A stretch of DNA of 7,355 bases from Chloroflexota bacterium (GCA_003694775.1 RFJV01000077.1:1-7355), one strand, 5' to 3'; numbered from the stretch's first letter, positions 1-5,481 are shown. Program-made: numbers and translations. Notes: generated from the letters alone by a model not told the origin.

Positions 1-132
1 GTCAGCCACTCGATGCGCCACACCAAACGGAAGTGGCAGCCTAATGTGCAGAAAGTTTCCGTGTTCAAAGACGGCAAAGTTCAGAAAATGAAGCTTTGCA
101 CCCGCTGTATCCGAACGCTCTCCAAAGTCTAA
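1..132 (+). CDS. rpmB: 50S ribosomal protein L28, C-terminal part (5' end outside window)
   Basis: Reading frame 1 is open from the first base to a TAA at 130-132 and gives the last 43 residues of ribosomal protein L28, a component of the large ribosomal subunit. The fragment starts with VSHSMRHTKRKWQPNVQKV, matching the L28 signature of a VSHS-type motif, a basic stretch and PN(L/V)QKV. It ends with VCTRC-like KLCTRCIRTLSKV. The CxxC pair (fragment residues 33 and 36) is the second half of the zinc-ribbon seen in Cys-containing L28 proteins; the first pair would lie upstream of the window. L28 is usually 60-80 residues, so roughly a third to a half is missing. An intrinsic terminator follows 21 bases after the stop, so the gene ends its transcription unit. 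The identification is firm; only the missing start is unknown. Confidence 0.93.
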   Translation, partial: VSHSMRHTKRKWQPNVQKVSVFKDGKVQKMKLCTRCIRTLSKV

Positions 133-153
133 CCGAAAGTAGTATTTCGCTTT

Positions 154-186
154 AAAGGCCAGCAGATTTGCTGGCCTTTCTTTTTT
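154..186 (+). terminator. Rho-independent terminator of rpmB
   Basis: A perfect 11-bp stem pairs AAAGGCCAGCA (154-164) with TGCTGGCCTTT (169-179) around the loop GATT. It runs into a T-rich tract (TTTCTTTTTT, 177-186). This is a textbook intrinsic terminator, placed 21 bases after the rpmB stop. Read from the other strand, the same stem is followed only by TTTAAA, so it may also act weakly on transcripts arriving from the convergent rlmN gene. Confidence 0.88.
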
Positions 187-254
187 GGGCTTCGGCACCG
201 GGAGGTCGAACATAAGGTAATAATACAACGTTCAGGGCAAAAACGCAAAGCAAA

Positions 255-1310
255 TCAGCCGCGGGTCTGGGCCTGCTGGTGGGCGTTGTGCAGTTGCCCG
301 CATCCGGCGGCAATATCTACCCCGCGGCGCAGGCGCACCGTGGTGGGTATTCCGGCAGACAGCAGACGCTGTTGGAAGGCACGCACCCGCTCATCCGGCG
401 AGCCGCTCCAGGGGGAGCCGGGGGTGGGATTGAGCGGAATCAGGTTGACATGGCACAGCAGGCCATCCAGCAACCGGGCCAGCCGGTCGGCATGGGCGAG
501 GTGGTCGTTCAGATGGTCCATCAGGGCATACTCAAACGTGACCCGCCGGCGGGTAGCGGCGATGTATTCGCGCACCGCGGCCATCAGCATATCCAGAGGG
601 TAGCGGCGGTTGAGCGGCACAATGGTATTGCGCAGGTCGTCTGTGGGGGCGTGAAGCGATACCGCCAGCCCGACCTGCTCCGGCTCGCGGCTCATCCGGC
701 GAATGGCCGGCACCAGCCCCACCGTGGAGAGGGTCATCCGCCGGGCACCGAGATTGAAACCGGCAGGGTCGTTGAGCCGGCGAATGGCCCGCCACGTTTC
801 GGCATAGTTTGCCAGCGGTTCTCCCATCCCCATAAAAACGATATTGGTCACGGCCTCGCCCAGTTCTGCCAGATGGCGGGCATAAAACAGGACCTGGGCC
901 GTAATTTCGCCCGCGGTCAGATTGCGCATAAACCCCATCTGTCCCGTGGCACAGAAGGGACAGCCCATCGCACAGCCGGCTTGCGTACTGATGCAGAGTG
1001 TGCGGCGCTTCTGGTAGCGCATCAGCACGGCCTCAATCTGCCGGCCATCGGGCAGGGCAAAGAGGGTTTTGCGGGTTTGCCCGTCGCTGGACTCCTGGGC
1101 CACCAGCGGGGTCAGGGGGCTGACGATGGTCTCTTCGGCCAGCCGCCGGCGCAGTGCCGACGGAAGAGAAGTCATTGCCGATGGGGTGTCGGCATAACGG
1201 CGGTACAGCCATTCTTCTACCTGCCGGGCGCGGTAGGCCGGTTCTCCCCACTGCCGGAGCAGGTCGGTAAGCTGGGCGGTGGTTAAATTCAGCAGGACCG
1301 GTTTACTCAT
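255..1310 (-). CDS. rlmN: RlmN, 23S rRNA (adenine2503-C2)/tRNA (adenine37-C2) methyltransferase
   Basis: This 351-aa radical-SAM enzyme of the RlmN/Cfr family methylates C2 of A2503 in 23S rRNA and of A37 in some tRNAs. Visible motifs are the cluster-binding CxxxCxxC (Cys113, 117, 120 in [13 protein letters not shown]), GMGEP (161-165, SAM binding), the STVG segment (195-198), and both cysteines of the methyl-transfer mechanism: Cys106 in TLCIS and Cys337 in AGCGQL. The Cys106-to-Cys113 spacing equals that of Cys118 and Cys125 in E. coli RlmN, and the length is close to the family norm. The frame is open upstream for another 113 codons, but that stretch lies inside the EcsC gene and is not RlmN-like. 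I start at the ATG at 1310, which opens [10 protein letters not shown] and has AGGAG 11 bases upstream. The start overlaps the EcsC stop by 8 bases, so translational coupling is likely. RlmN is preferred over Cfr from the overall motif set and the non-accessory context. Confidence 0.96.
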   Translation of the reverse strand: MSKPVLLNLTTAQLTDLLRQWGEPAYRARQVEEWLYRRYADTPSAMTSLPSALRRRLAEETIVSPLTPLVAQESSDGQTRKTLFALPDGRQIEAVLMRYQKRRTLCISTQAGCAMGCPFCATGQMGFMRNLTAGEITAQVLFYARHLAELGEAVTNIVFMGMGEPLANYAETWRAIRRLNDPAGFNLGARRMTLSTVGLVPAIRRMSREPEQVGLAVSLHAPTDDLRNTIVPLNRRYPLDMLMAAVREYIAATRRRVTFEYALMDHLNDHLAHADRLARLLDGLLCHVNLIPLNPTPGSPWSGSPDERVRAFQQRLLSAGIPTTVRLRRGVDIAAGCGQLHNAHQQAQTRG

Positions 1311-2313
1311 CGCTGGGCCGTCTCCTGACCAGACCATAAATTCGGCGCGGCAAAAACATGAGCGCATTCCAGAATGCAGAAAATACCCACCGCAGGAGGA
1401 TAAAAGCCGACCGCCAGAAGCCCCACACCCAGCGCAGATAGGCCCGAACGCCGGTGCGGGCAGACTGCCCCACCTGCTGGCCGGCAGACAGCACGGCGGT
1501 GCCGGCGGATTGGGCCTTGCCGGCCCCGGCGGCAATGGCCCGCCCGGCAGACCGGCTCCCGTCGGACAGCCAGGATACCAGCCGGCGCTCATCCACACCG
1601 GTAACGGCACGCAGGCTGTCGGCCCAGGAGCCGACCGCGTCGGGGCCAAGGCGGAAGTAGGCGTCGGCCCGCTGGCCGATGATGTAGGTGGAGAGGACGT
1701 TGGTTCCGGCAGAGGCGGCCACGCCGATGACCGGCAGGGCTTTGAGGACAGTTTTGGCCAGGGTTTTTTCGGCCACTTTTTCGCCGATTTTGGCCGCGGC
1801 CTTTTCCCCGGCGCGGCGGGTGAGGGTGGCTGTGCCCGCGCTGAGGCCGGTAATCAGCATTACCAACTGCTGTTTTTCCTGTTCGGTCAGGGGGTAGTTG
1901 TAAACCGCGGCAATTTCCAGCACCAGTTCGGCCTGAAGCTTGAAGGTGGCGCCGATGTCGGCGGCCACCCCCAGCGTGGTGGCGGCCACGGTTCCCAGTC
2001 CCGGAATCAGGCCGGCCCCGGAGGTCACCGCGCCGACGGTACCGGTTTTGCGGCATTTTTCCCGGATGAGCATCTGGGCCAGTTCTTCCGGTGCGGCCTG
2101 GGGGTTTTCTGCCTTCAATTGTTCGACCCGCTTCTGCGCGGCTTGCAGGTCAACATCGCTGATGGCGCTGAACAGGGTGCGCACCAGAACATTGGCCCGC
2201 TCGTCAACCTCGGCCAGGGTTTGGGCGGAACGGCTCTGGCCAAGTGCCTGCAGGTCTGTTTCCACGCGGGTCATAATTTCTTGGGCCTTGTGCTTGAGGG
2301 GGTCCCCAGACAT
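1303..2313 (-). CDS. EcsC family protein
   Basis: This is a 336-aa protein whose middle resembles the EcsC family. Residues 100-140 ([20 protein letters not shown], then the [15 protein letters not shown] stretch) and 193-215 ([19 protein letters not shown]) show the glycine/alanine-rich hydrophobic segments, the 'iaavYny' signature and the 'lPviG...N...T' signature of that family. The N-terminal ~85 residues are charged and helical, with a probable coiled-coil at about 55-85. The C-terminal ~45 residues (290-335) are rich in Trp, Phe and Arg and could be amphipathic or membrane-associated. EcsC was named for a gene of the Bacillus Ecs transporter locus; its biochemical role is not established, and no transporter genes adjoin this copy on its strand. 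The start at 2313 has AAGAGG six bases upstream and a promoter ending about 35 bases before it. It is the first gene of an operon with rlmN, overlapping it by 8 bases (ATGAGTAA). Family call fairly sure, function unknown. Confidence 0.82.
   Translation of the reverse strand: MSGDPLKHKAQEIMTRVETDLQALGQSRSAQTLAEVDERANVLVRTLFSAISDVDLQAAQKRVEQLKAENPQAAPEELAQMLIREKCRKTGTVGAVTSGAGLIPGLGTVAATTLGVAADIGATFKLQAELVLEIAAVYNYPLTEQEKQQLVMLITGLSAGTATLTRRAGEKAAAKIGEKVAEKTLAKTVLKALPVIGVAASAGTNVLSTYIIGQRADAYFRLGPDAVGSWADSLRAVTGVDERRLVSWLSDGSRSAGRAIAAGAGKAQSAGTAVLSAGQQVGQSARTGVRAYLRWVWGFWRSAFILLRWVFSAFWNALMFLPRRIYGLVRRRPSDE
1322..1326 (-). promoter_or_regulatory. Ribosome binding site deciding the rlmN start
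   Basis: On the minus strand AGGAG lies 11 bases upstream of the ATG at 1310, inside the final codons of the EcsC-family gene. It supports the internal ATG rather than the more distant in-frame ATG at 1649. Confidence 0.6.
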
Positions 2314-2338
2314 GGCGCGCCTCTTAAGAATGAGATGG

Positions 2339-2351
2339 TATAATGATTATA
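2339..2351. repeat. Perfect 13-bp AT palindrome at the EcsC-operon -10 box
   Basis: TATAATGATTATA is a perfect odd-centred palindrome, so a consensus -10 hexamer reads out on each strand. Only the minus-strand copy (2351-2346) has a plausible -35 at the right distance. The plus-strand copy (2339-2344) has none (2316-2321 is CGCGCC). The palindrome may be chance symmetry of two TATAAT-like words or a regulator site; the sequence cannot decide. Confidence 0.5.
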
Positions 2352-2374
2352 GCCAAAATTCCGGCCTTGCCCAA
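2346..2374 (-). promoter_or_regulatory. Promoter of the EcsC-family gene/rlmN operon
   Basis: Read on the minus strand, TTGGGC (2374-2369) is followed by a 17-base spacer and a perfect TATAAT (2351-2346). Transcription would start near 2339, giving a leader of about 26 bases with AAGAGG (2325-2320) before the ATG at 2313. The -35 matches the consensus only in TTG; the -10 is exact. Confidence 0.6.
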
Positions 2375-2395
2375 TGGCGCAGACCATTGTATACT
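2367..2395 (+). promoter_or_regulatory. Promoter of the NPCBM-like gene
   Basis: TTGCCC (2367-2372), a 17-base spacer and TATACT (2390-2395) form a sigma-70-type promoter upstream of the gene at 2438. A start near 2402 would give a ~36-base leader. That would exclude the in-frame ATG at 2399 and favours the ATG at 2438. Its -35 overlaps the -35 of the divergent EcsC-operon promoter by four bases. Confidence 0.6.
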
Positions 2396-2437
2396 TGGAT
2401 GTGGTTCATCAGCCCCATACCTTTTGAGAATTCGCGA

Positions 2438-3025
2438 ATGACCGATATCACCGCCCTACTCCAGCAAATTGAGCAGTTATCACCGGAGAGCCGGGCCGCG
2501 CTGGCCGAGTACGTGGCGTTTCTGCGCTGGCGGGAACAGCAGGGCGCGGAAGCCGGGCCGGTGTGGAGCTACAGCTTCATTGAAACTTTTGGCCGGGCCG
2601 CGGTGTACGCCACCCTGAATCCGGCGGGGATGGATGTCAAAATGGCCCCGGCGGTGGTGGGTGGAGAAACCCGGCCTGCGCTGTGGGCACACCCGCCGGT
2701 AGAGGGTCAGGCGGTGATTGAATACCACGTTCCCGTACCGGAAAATGCCGGGCGGCTGTATTTGAACGTGGCGGTCGGTATTCGGGACGGGGCAAAAATC
2801 CGGCCCGATAATCTGGTGGCTTTTATTGTGCGGGTCAACGGTTTGCGGGTTTGGGGCCGGCAAACCAATGCCCAAACGTGGCAGGAGACCCGCATTCCCA
2901 TCACCGCCCCGGCAGGGGACATTATCCGGGTGGAATTTGTCACCGAAGCCCTGGGCGACCACCAGTGGACATGGGCCGTCTGGGGTAAGCCTGAGCTGGT
3001 CGGTTTTCAACAGCACAGGGCTTGA
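2438..3025 (+). CDS. Small protein with N-terminal helix and NPCBM-like beta-sandwich domain
   Basis: This 195-aa protein has no assigned function. Residues 1-36 (MTDITALLQQIEQLSPESRA then ALAEYVAFLRWREQQ) form one or two amphipathic helices. They resemble the short 'I..LspE.r..l..YV.FLr.r' segments of DUF2281-like antitoxin-type proteins. Residues 80-187 look like a jelly-roll related to NPCBM/carbohydrate-binding modules: alternating hydrophobic strands, VGIRDGAKIRPDNLVAFIV at 113-131, RVNGLRVWG (132-140), WQETRIPITAPAGDIIRVEF (148-167) and the closing GDHQWTWAVWGKPEL (173-187). There is no signal peptide, lipobox or membrane segment, so it appears cytoplasmic, which is unusual for this fold. 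I chose the ATG at 2438 because of the promoter ending at 2395, a weak GAGAA seven bases upstream, and the plausible N-terminus. The frame is open further upstream but enters the divergent promoter region. The gene is monocistronic; the next coding region is over 600 bases away. Domain resemblance is by eye and moderate. Confidence 0.75.
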   Translation: MTDITALLQQIEQLSPESRAALAEYVAFLRWREQQGAEAGPVWSYSFIETFGRAAVYATLNPAGMDVKMAPAVVGGETRPALWAHPPVEGQAVIEYHVPVPENAGRLYLNVAVGIRDGAKIRPDNLVAFIVRVNGLRVWGRQTNAQTWQETRIPITAPAGDIIRVEFVTEALGDHQWTWAVWGKPELVGFQQHRA

Positions 3026-3050
3026 AGATTTGCCCCGTTTGTGCTACAAT
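3022..3050 (+). promoter_or_regulatory. Promoter overlapping the stop of the NPCBM-like gene
   Basis: TTGAAG (3022-3027, covering the TGA stop at 3023-3025), a 17-base spacer and an extended -10, TGC-TACAAT (3042-3050), make a good sigma-70-type promoter. It is the best promoter I see between the NPCBM-like gene and the importer operon. The first clear downstream gene starts 612 bases further on, so it may drive a long leader, a small RNA or the importer operon. Confidence 0.5.
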
Positions 3051-3056
3051 AGGGGC
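3032..3056. repeat. Imperfect palindrome spanning the -10 box
   Basis: Outer arms GCCCC (3032-3036) and GGGGC (3052-3056) and inner arms TTGT (3039-3042) and ACAA (3046-3049) flank the centre GCT, with a two-base bulge on each side between outer and inner arms. The palindrome encloses the TACAAT -10 hexamer. It could be an operator for a dimeric regulator or, as RNA, a weak hairpin after the upstream gene. Confidence 0.4.
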
Positions 3057-3078
3057 GTTTCAACCAGCATCTCTGTCC

Positions 3079-3103
3079 GGTCAGAACCGCGTTCTGGCTT
3101 TCT
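3079..3103 (+). terminator. Weak terminator-like hairpin
   Basis: GTCAGAAC (3080-3087) pairs with GTTCTGGC (3091-3098) through eight base pairs, one of them U-G, around the loop CGC. It is followed by a short pyrimidine tract (TTTCTCCTT). It could end the NPCBM-like transcript, about 75 bases after that stop, or prematurely end transcripts from the promoter at 3022-3050. The T tract is short, so efficiency is doubtful. Confidence 0.4.
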
Positions 3104-3125
3104 CCTTGCTCACCGTATTGAGCTA

Positions 3126-3216
3126 AGAACCTATCCGAAAATACTGTAGATGACGCATAGGGATGCGTTATTTGCTGGCATAGGGATGCCAGCCTACAAT
3201 TTTTCGAATAGGCTCT
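3126..3216. repeat. 91-bp nested inverted-repeat element (MITE/REP-like or structured RNA)
   Basis: The ends are imperfect inverted repeats: AGAACCTATCCGAAAA (3126-3141) and TTTTCGAATAGGCTCT (3201-3216) match at 14 of 16 positions. A second inner pair, TGTAG (3145-3149) with CTACA (3194-3198), continues the stem. Inside sit two perfect hairpins: ACGCAT-AGGG-ATGCGT (3153-3168) and GCTGGCAT-AGGG-ATGCCAGC (3174-3193). Both share the 12-mer GCATAGGGATGC (3155-3166, 3178-3189). The whole folds as a three-way junction or cloverleaf. No open reading frame is present, and the flanks show no clear target-site duplication. It resembles a short non-autonomous mobile repeat or a REP-type element; a structured RNA is the alternative. 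Copy number in the genome cannot be seen here. Confidence 0.7.
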
Positions 3217-3466
3217 AAACCATTACCCAAATCTGCGGAATGAATCCTGTGAGACGGGTACACATGCCGCGTGTTTCCGTCGTTGGTTTCGGCAGGTTTA
3301 AATGGTCGATTCCTGATACACACAGATGCGGCGATTTATTTTCGGGTGGTGATATTACCGCCTTTCCCGTTTCCGAAAAATACTACACTGCAACCAACAA
3401 GCCAACCAAATACCGGTAATCGGGCCAGGATGTGCCTGGTTGACAACCCGCGGCTCTTTCTTCAAC

Positions 3467-3520
3467 ATGCACCATCTCTACTTCGATTCCGGCCCGGAAC
3501 CTGAGCCGCCCCAATCCTGA
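3467..3520 (+). CDS. Possible 17-aa peptide
   Basis: An ATG at 3467 opens a 17-codon frame giving MHHLYFDSGPEPEPPQS and stops at TGA (3518-3520). Codon choice resembles that of the surrounding genes, but no ribosome binding site precedes the ATG. Seven bases after the stop comes a perfect Shine-Dalgarno sequence, and the same frame continues open afterwards to 3637. The peptide is not recognised. It could be chance, a leader peptide, or the front part of a broken small gene. Confidence 0.15.
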   Translation: MHHLYFDSGPEPEPPQS

Positions 3521-3529
3521 ACCACGAAA

Positions 3530-3611
3530 GGAGGTGAAATCCAGAACGACCACACCGGCAACAACGATGTTCACGTGTTCGGTTTTCTGGGAAATGCCGG
3601 AGGTGAAATCC
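3530..3611 (+). repeat. Direct repeat GGAGGTGAAATCC, two copies
   Basis: The 13-mer GGAGGTGAAATCC occurs exactly at 3530-3542 and 3599-3611, offset by 69 bases, a multiple of three, so both copies fall in the same reading frame (GGEI). The first copy extends upstream to AAAGGAGGTGA (3527-3537), fully complementary to the 3' end of 16S rRNA. Neither copy is followed at a normal distance by ATG, GTG or TTG in a frame of any length. Confidence 0.6.
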
Positions 3612-3637
3612 TCTGGCGGAAAGCACAAATCGGTTAG
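3543..3637 (+). pseudogene. Possible small gene with a damaged start codon
   Basis: Eight bases after the GGAGG of a perfect Shine-Dalgarno (3527-3537) the sequence reads AG-AAC-GAC-CAC where ATG would be expected. One missing T would account for this. From AAC at 3545 the frame runs 30 sense codons to TAG (3635-3637), encoding NDHTGNNDVHVFGFLGNAGG, then EILWRKAQIG, with gene-like codon use. Alternatively an ATC at 3539 could serve as a rare start. The product is unrecognised and the case rests on the ribosome site plus codon pattern, so confidence is low. Confidence 0.15.
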
Positions 3638-3644
3638 ACTACAC

Positions 3645-3652
3645 AGGAGGGG
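3645..3652 (+). promoter_or_regulatory. Ribosome binding site of the solute-binding protein gene
   Basis: AGGAGGGG is close to the ideal Shine-Dalgarno and lies nine bases before the ATG at 3662. It fixes the start that gives a complete lipoprotein signal peptide. Confidence 0.75.
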
Positions 3653-3661
3653 AAATTCGCT

Positions 3662-5404
3662 ATGAAACGCTGGTTACTGCTTGCTGTACTGGTATCCCTG
3701 CTGGCCGCAGTTGGCGCCTGCGCCGGGGCCACACCGGAAACTGTTACCGTAGTAGAAACCGTTGTGGTGACCAAGGAAGTGCAGGGAGAAACGGTCACCG
3801 TGGTAGAAACGGTTGAAGTGGTCAAGGAAGTGGAGAAGGAAGTGGTGGTCACTGCGACGCCGGTTCCGATGGAAGAGCCGGTTATCCTGCGGCTGGGACA
3901 GAACGCCGCCGACCTGGGGTCGCTGGACCCGCACTTTGCTACCTCTACCCAGGACCGCAGTGTGGTCGATATGATTTTCAACGGCCTCCTGCGCTACAAA
4001 CCCGGGGACGGCGCGTTTGACAAGATGGAGCCTGACCTGGCCGAAGACTTCCCCGAAATGGAAATGGTCGACGGGAAGCAGGTCTGGACCTTCAAACTGC
4101 GCCAGGGGGTCAAATGCCATCCCGCCGGCAAGCTGGAAGCGTACGAACTGACCGCGGAAGACGTGGTCTACTCGCTGGAGAAGGCCGCCAACCCGGACCG
4201 CTCGGCCTATGCGGGCGAATACACGGGCATGACCTTCGAGGCGGTGGATGACTACACCGTCAAAATCACCCTGGAACAGCCGCTTTCGCCGGTGCTGTTC
4301 TACCCCAAAGTTGCCAACTACTCCGGCGGTTTCATCGTCTGCAAGAAAGCTGTAGAAGCCCTCGGCGATGATAAGTTCAAGACCCACCCGGTGGGCACCG
4401 GGCCGTTTATGTTCGAAAGCTACAGTCCGCAGGAAAAGGTGGTCCTCAAGGCCAACCCGGACTACTTCCGCGGCAAGCCCAAGCTGGACGGCGTGGAAAT
4501 GCGCTACATCCCCGACATCAGCAGTCGCGAGGCCGGCCTGCTGGCTGGCGAGCTGGATGTCATCAACGGCATCCCCGACATCGCCTGGGTTGACCGGATG
4601 AAGAACGAAGGCAACGTGACTGTTGACGTGTTCGGCGTGGGCGAAGTGGCCACCGTCCACTTCAACACCAGCAAGCCGCCCCTGGACAATCCGGAAGTGC
4701 GCAAGGCTCTGGCCTACGCTCTGGACCGGGATGAGTTCCTGGCCCTGTTTGGCGAACCCATTGCCGAGAATGTTTACTCGCCGGTTCCGGCCAAGTTCCT
4801 GGCCGGCGGCCTGACCAAAGAAGAGGTGGAAGAACTGGGTCTGGCCTACGATGTGGACCGCGAAAAGGCTAAGCAGATGCTGGCCGACGCCGGCTACCCC
4901 GATGGCTTCGACCTGGAAGTCATCACCTCTGAGATGACCGGCTACCGCCGCATCTACGAAAGCATGCAGGCCCAGCTGGCAGAAATCGGCGTGAATATGA
5001 AGGTCAACGTGGTAGACCACTCCACCATGCACTCCCAAATCCGCAAGGATGTGAACCCGATTGTGGTCTACATCGCCTGGCGGCCCAACGCCGACGTTTA
5101 CCTGACCCGCTTCTTCCACTCCGACTCCATCGTGGTCACGGGGGCTAAACCGGACACCAACTTCTCCCACTACGACAAGATTGATGACCTGATTGAACAG
5201 GCCCGCGGCGAAACCGACGCCGAAAAGCAGGTTGAGCTGTGGAAAGAAGCCCAAATCAAGATTCTGGAAGACATGGTCGCTTATCCTCTGCAGTTCCAAC
5301 AGCAGGTTTACGCCCGCGCCAACTATGTTGACTACGGGCACGACCTGGTGTCGGTGTTTGCCCTCTATCCCGGCATCACCGAACAAACCACCCTCAACAA
5401 GTAA
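3662..5404 (+). CDS. ABC importer solute-binding lipoprotein, family 5 (peptide/Opp-Dpp type)
   Basis: This 580-aa extracytoplasmic binding protein captures a peptide or similar solute for the permeases encoded next. Residues 1-19 are a lipoprotein signal peptide (KRW, then a hydrophobic core), and VGAC places the lipidated Cys at 20. Residues 24-69 form a low-complexity linker with ETVTVVETV twice (26-34, 43-51) and then KEVEKEVVVTATP, probably a stalk to the membrane or cell surface. The family-5 domain (SBP_bac_5) fills about 73-575. Its marks include LDPHFAT (88-94), an LTAEDVVYSLEKA segment, GTGPF (245-249) with the following YSPQEKVVLKANPDYFRGKP, and the VRKALAYALDRDEF region (about 346-359). 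Length is usual for the family. The start at 3662 has a strong ribosome site and gives the full signal peptide. It is the first gene of the importer operon, 77 bases before the permease gene. The substrate is not deducible: family 5 also binds nickel, heme and oligosaccharides. Confidence 0.94.
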   Translation: MKRWLLLAVLVSLLAAVGACAGATPETVTVVETVVVTKEVQGETVTVVETVEVVKEVEKEVVVTATPVPMEEPVILRLGQNAADLGSLDPHFATSTQDRSVVDMIFNGLLRYKPGDGAFDKMEPDLAEDFPEMEMVDGKQVWTFKLRQGVKCHPAGKLEAYELTAEDVVYSLEKAANPDRSAYAGEYTGMTFEAVDDYTVKITLEQPLSPVLFYPKVANYSGGFIVCKKAVEALGDDKFKTHPVGTGPFMFESYSPQEKVVLKANPDYFRGKPKLDGVEMRYIPDISSREAGLLAGELDVINGIPDIAWVDRMKNEGNVTVDVFGVGEVATVHFNTSKPPLDNPEVRKALAYALDRDEFLALFGEPIAENVYSPVPAKFLAGGLTKEEVEELGLAYDVDREKAKQMLADAGYPDGFDLEVITSEMTGYRRIYESMQAQLAEIGVNMKVNVVDHSTMHSQIRKDVNPIVVYIAWRPNADVYLTRFFHSDSIVVTGAKPDTNFSHYDKIDDLIEQARGETDAEKQVELWKEAQIKILEDMVAYPLQFQQQVYARANYVDYGHDLVSVFALYPGITEQTTLNK

Positions 5405-5415
5405 CACGGTCTGAC

Positions 5416-5454
5416 AGGCAGGGGTGACTTGCAGACGGCAGGTCGCCCCTGCCT
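5416..5454 (+). promoter_or_regulatory. Intercistronic stem-loop between binding-protein and permease genes
   Basis: AGGCAGGGGTGAC (5416-5428) pairs with GTCGCCCCTGCCT (5442-5454): 13 base pairs including one U-G, around a 13-base loop. No T tract follows (TCTACACC), so it is not a standard terminator. Its place, 11 bases after the binding-protein stop, matches mRNA-stabilising structures that raise binding-protein levels over permease levels in other importer operons. That role is inferred. Confidence 0.6.
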
Positions 5455-5471
5455 CTACACCCGGCTACCTC

Positions 5472-5476
5472 AGGAG
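5472..5476 (+). promoter_or_regulatory. Ribosome binding site of the first permease gene
   Basis: AGGAG lies five bases before the ATG at 5482 and just downstream of the intercistronic stem-loop. Confidence 0.65.
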
Positions 5477-5481
5477 CAGTT

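Larger units (their letters stand above)
3219..3661 (+). other. Leader region before the importer operon, no convincing gene
   Basis: About 440 bases without a supported gene. Contents seen: a 59-codon ATG frame at 3240-3419 with weak codon bias and no good ribosome site; a hairpin CCAGG/CCTGG (3425-3439); an exact -35 word TTGACA (3440-3445) with only CAACAT at the right distance; a TTCCGG/CCGGAA palindrome (3487-3499); and pairable words ATTACCG (3354-3360) and CGGTAAT (3414-3420). The first half is more AT-rich than the flanking genes. From about 3467 the codon pattern in one frame looks more gene-like. I recognise no known riboswitch. Confidence 0.5.

Noticed and set aside
279..1286. A 335-codon plus-strand frame opposite rlmN
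   Set aside because: Antisense shadow of a confirmed radical-SAM gene; product Gly/His/Gln-rich with no family features.
1311..1649. A 113-codon upstream extension of the rlmN frame
   Set aside because: It lies entirely within the EcsC-family gene, is Pro/Gly/Cys-rich in the manner of an out-of-frame reading, and the ATG at 1310 gives a normal-length RlmN with its own ribosome site.
1940..2437. Upstream extension of the NPCBM-like gene frame, including ATGs near 2330 and 2399
   Set aside because: It reads antisense through the EcsC-family gene and the divergent promoters; the likely transcription start near 2402 excludes these starts.
3153..3193. Twin GCATAGGGATGC units as a CRISPR array
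   Set aside because: Only two short palindromic units separated by 11 bases; far too short and too few for CRISPR, and better explained by the nested hairpins.
3240..3419. A 59-codon ATG frame in the intergenic region (MNPVRRVHMPRVSVVG...)
   Set aside because: No good ribosome site, codon use unlike the neighbouring genes (AGA, TTA, mixed third positions), and no recognisable family. Kept only as a note in the leader-region entry.
3440..3468. TTGACA (3440-3445) as promoter of the importer operon
   Set aside because: The -35 is exact but the best -10 at 17 bases is CAACAT (three of six matches), so I did not list it as a promoter.
3383..3628. An 81-codon minus-strand frame
   Set aside because: It starts at TTG without a ribosome site, reads antisense to the more gene-like plus-strand frame, and its product is not recognisable.
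3674..5407. A 577-codon minus-strand frame opposite the binding-protein gene
   Set aside because: A long open antisense frame is expected from the strong codon bias of the real gene. Its product is His/Val/Gly-rich without any domain.
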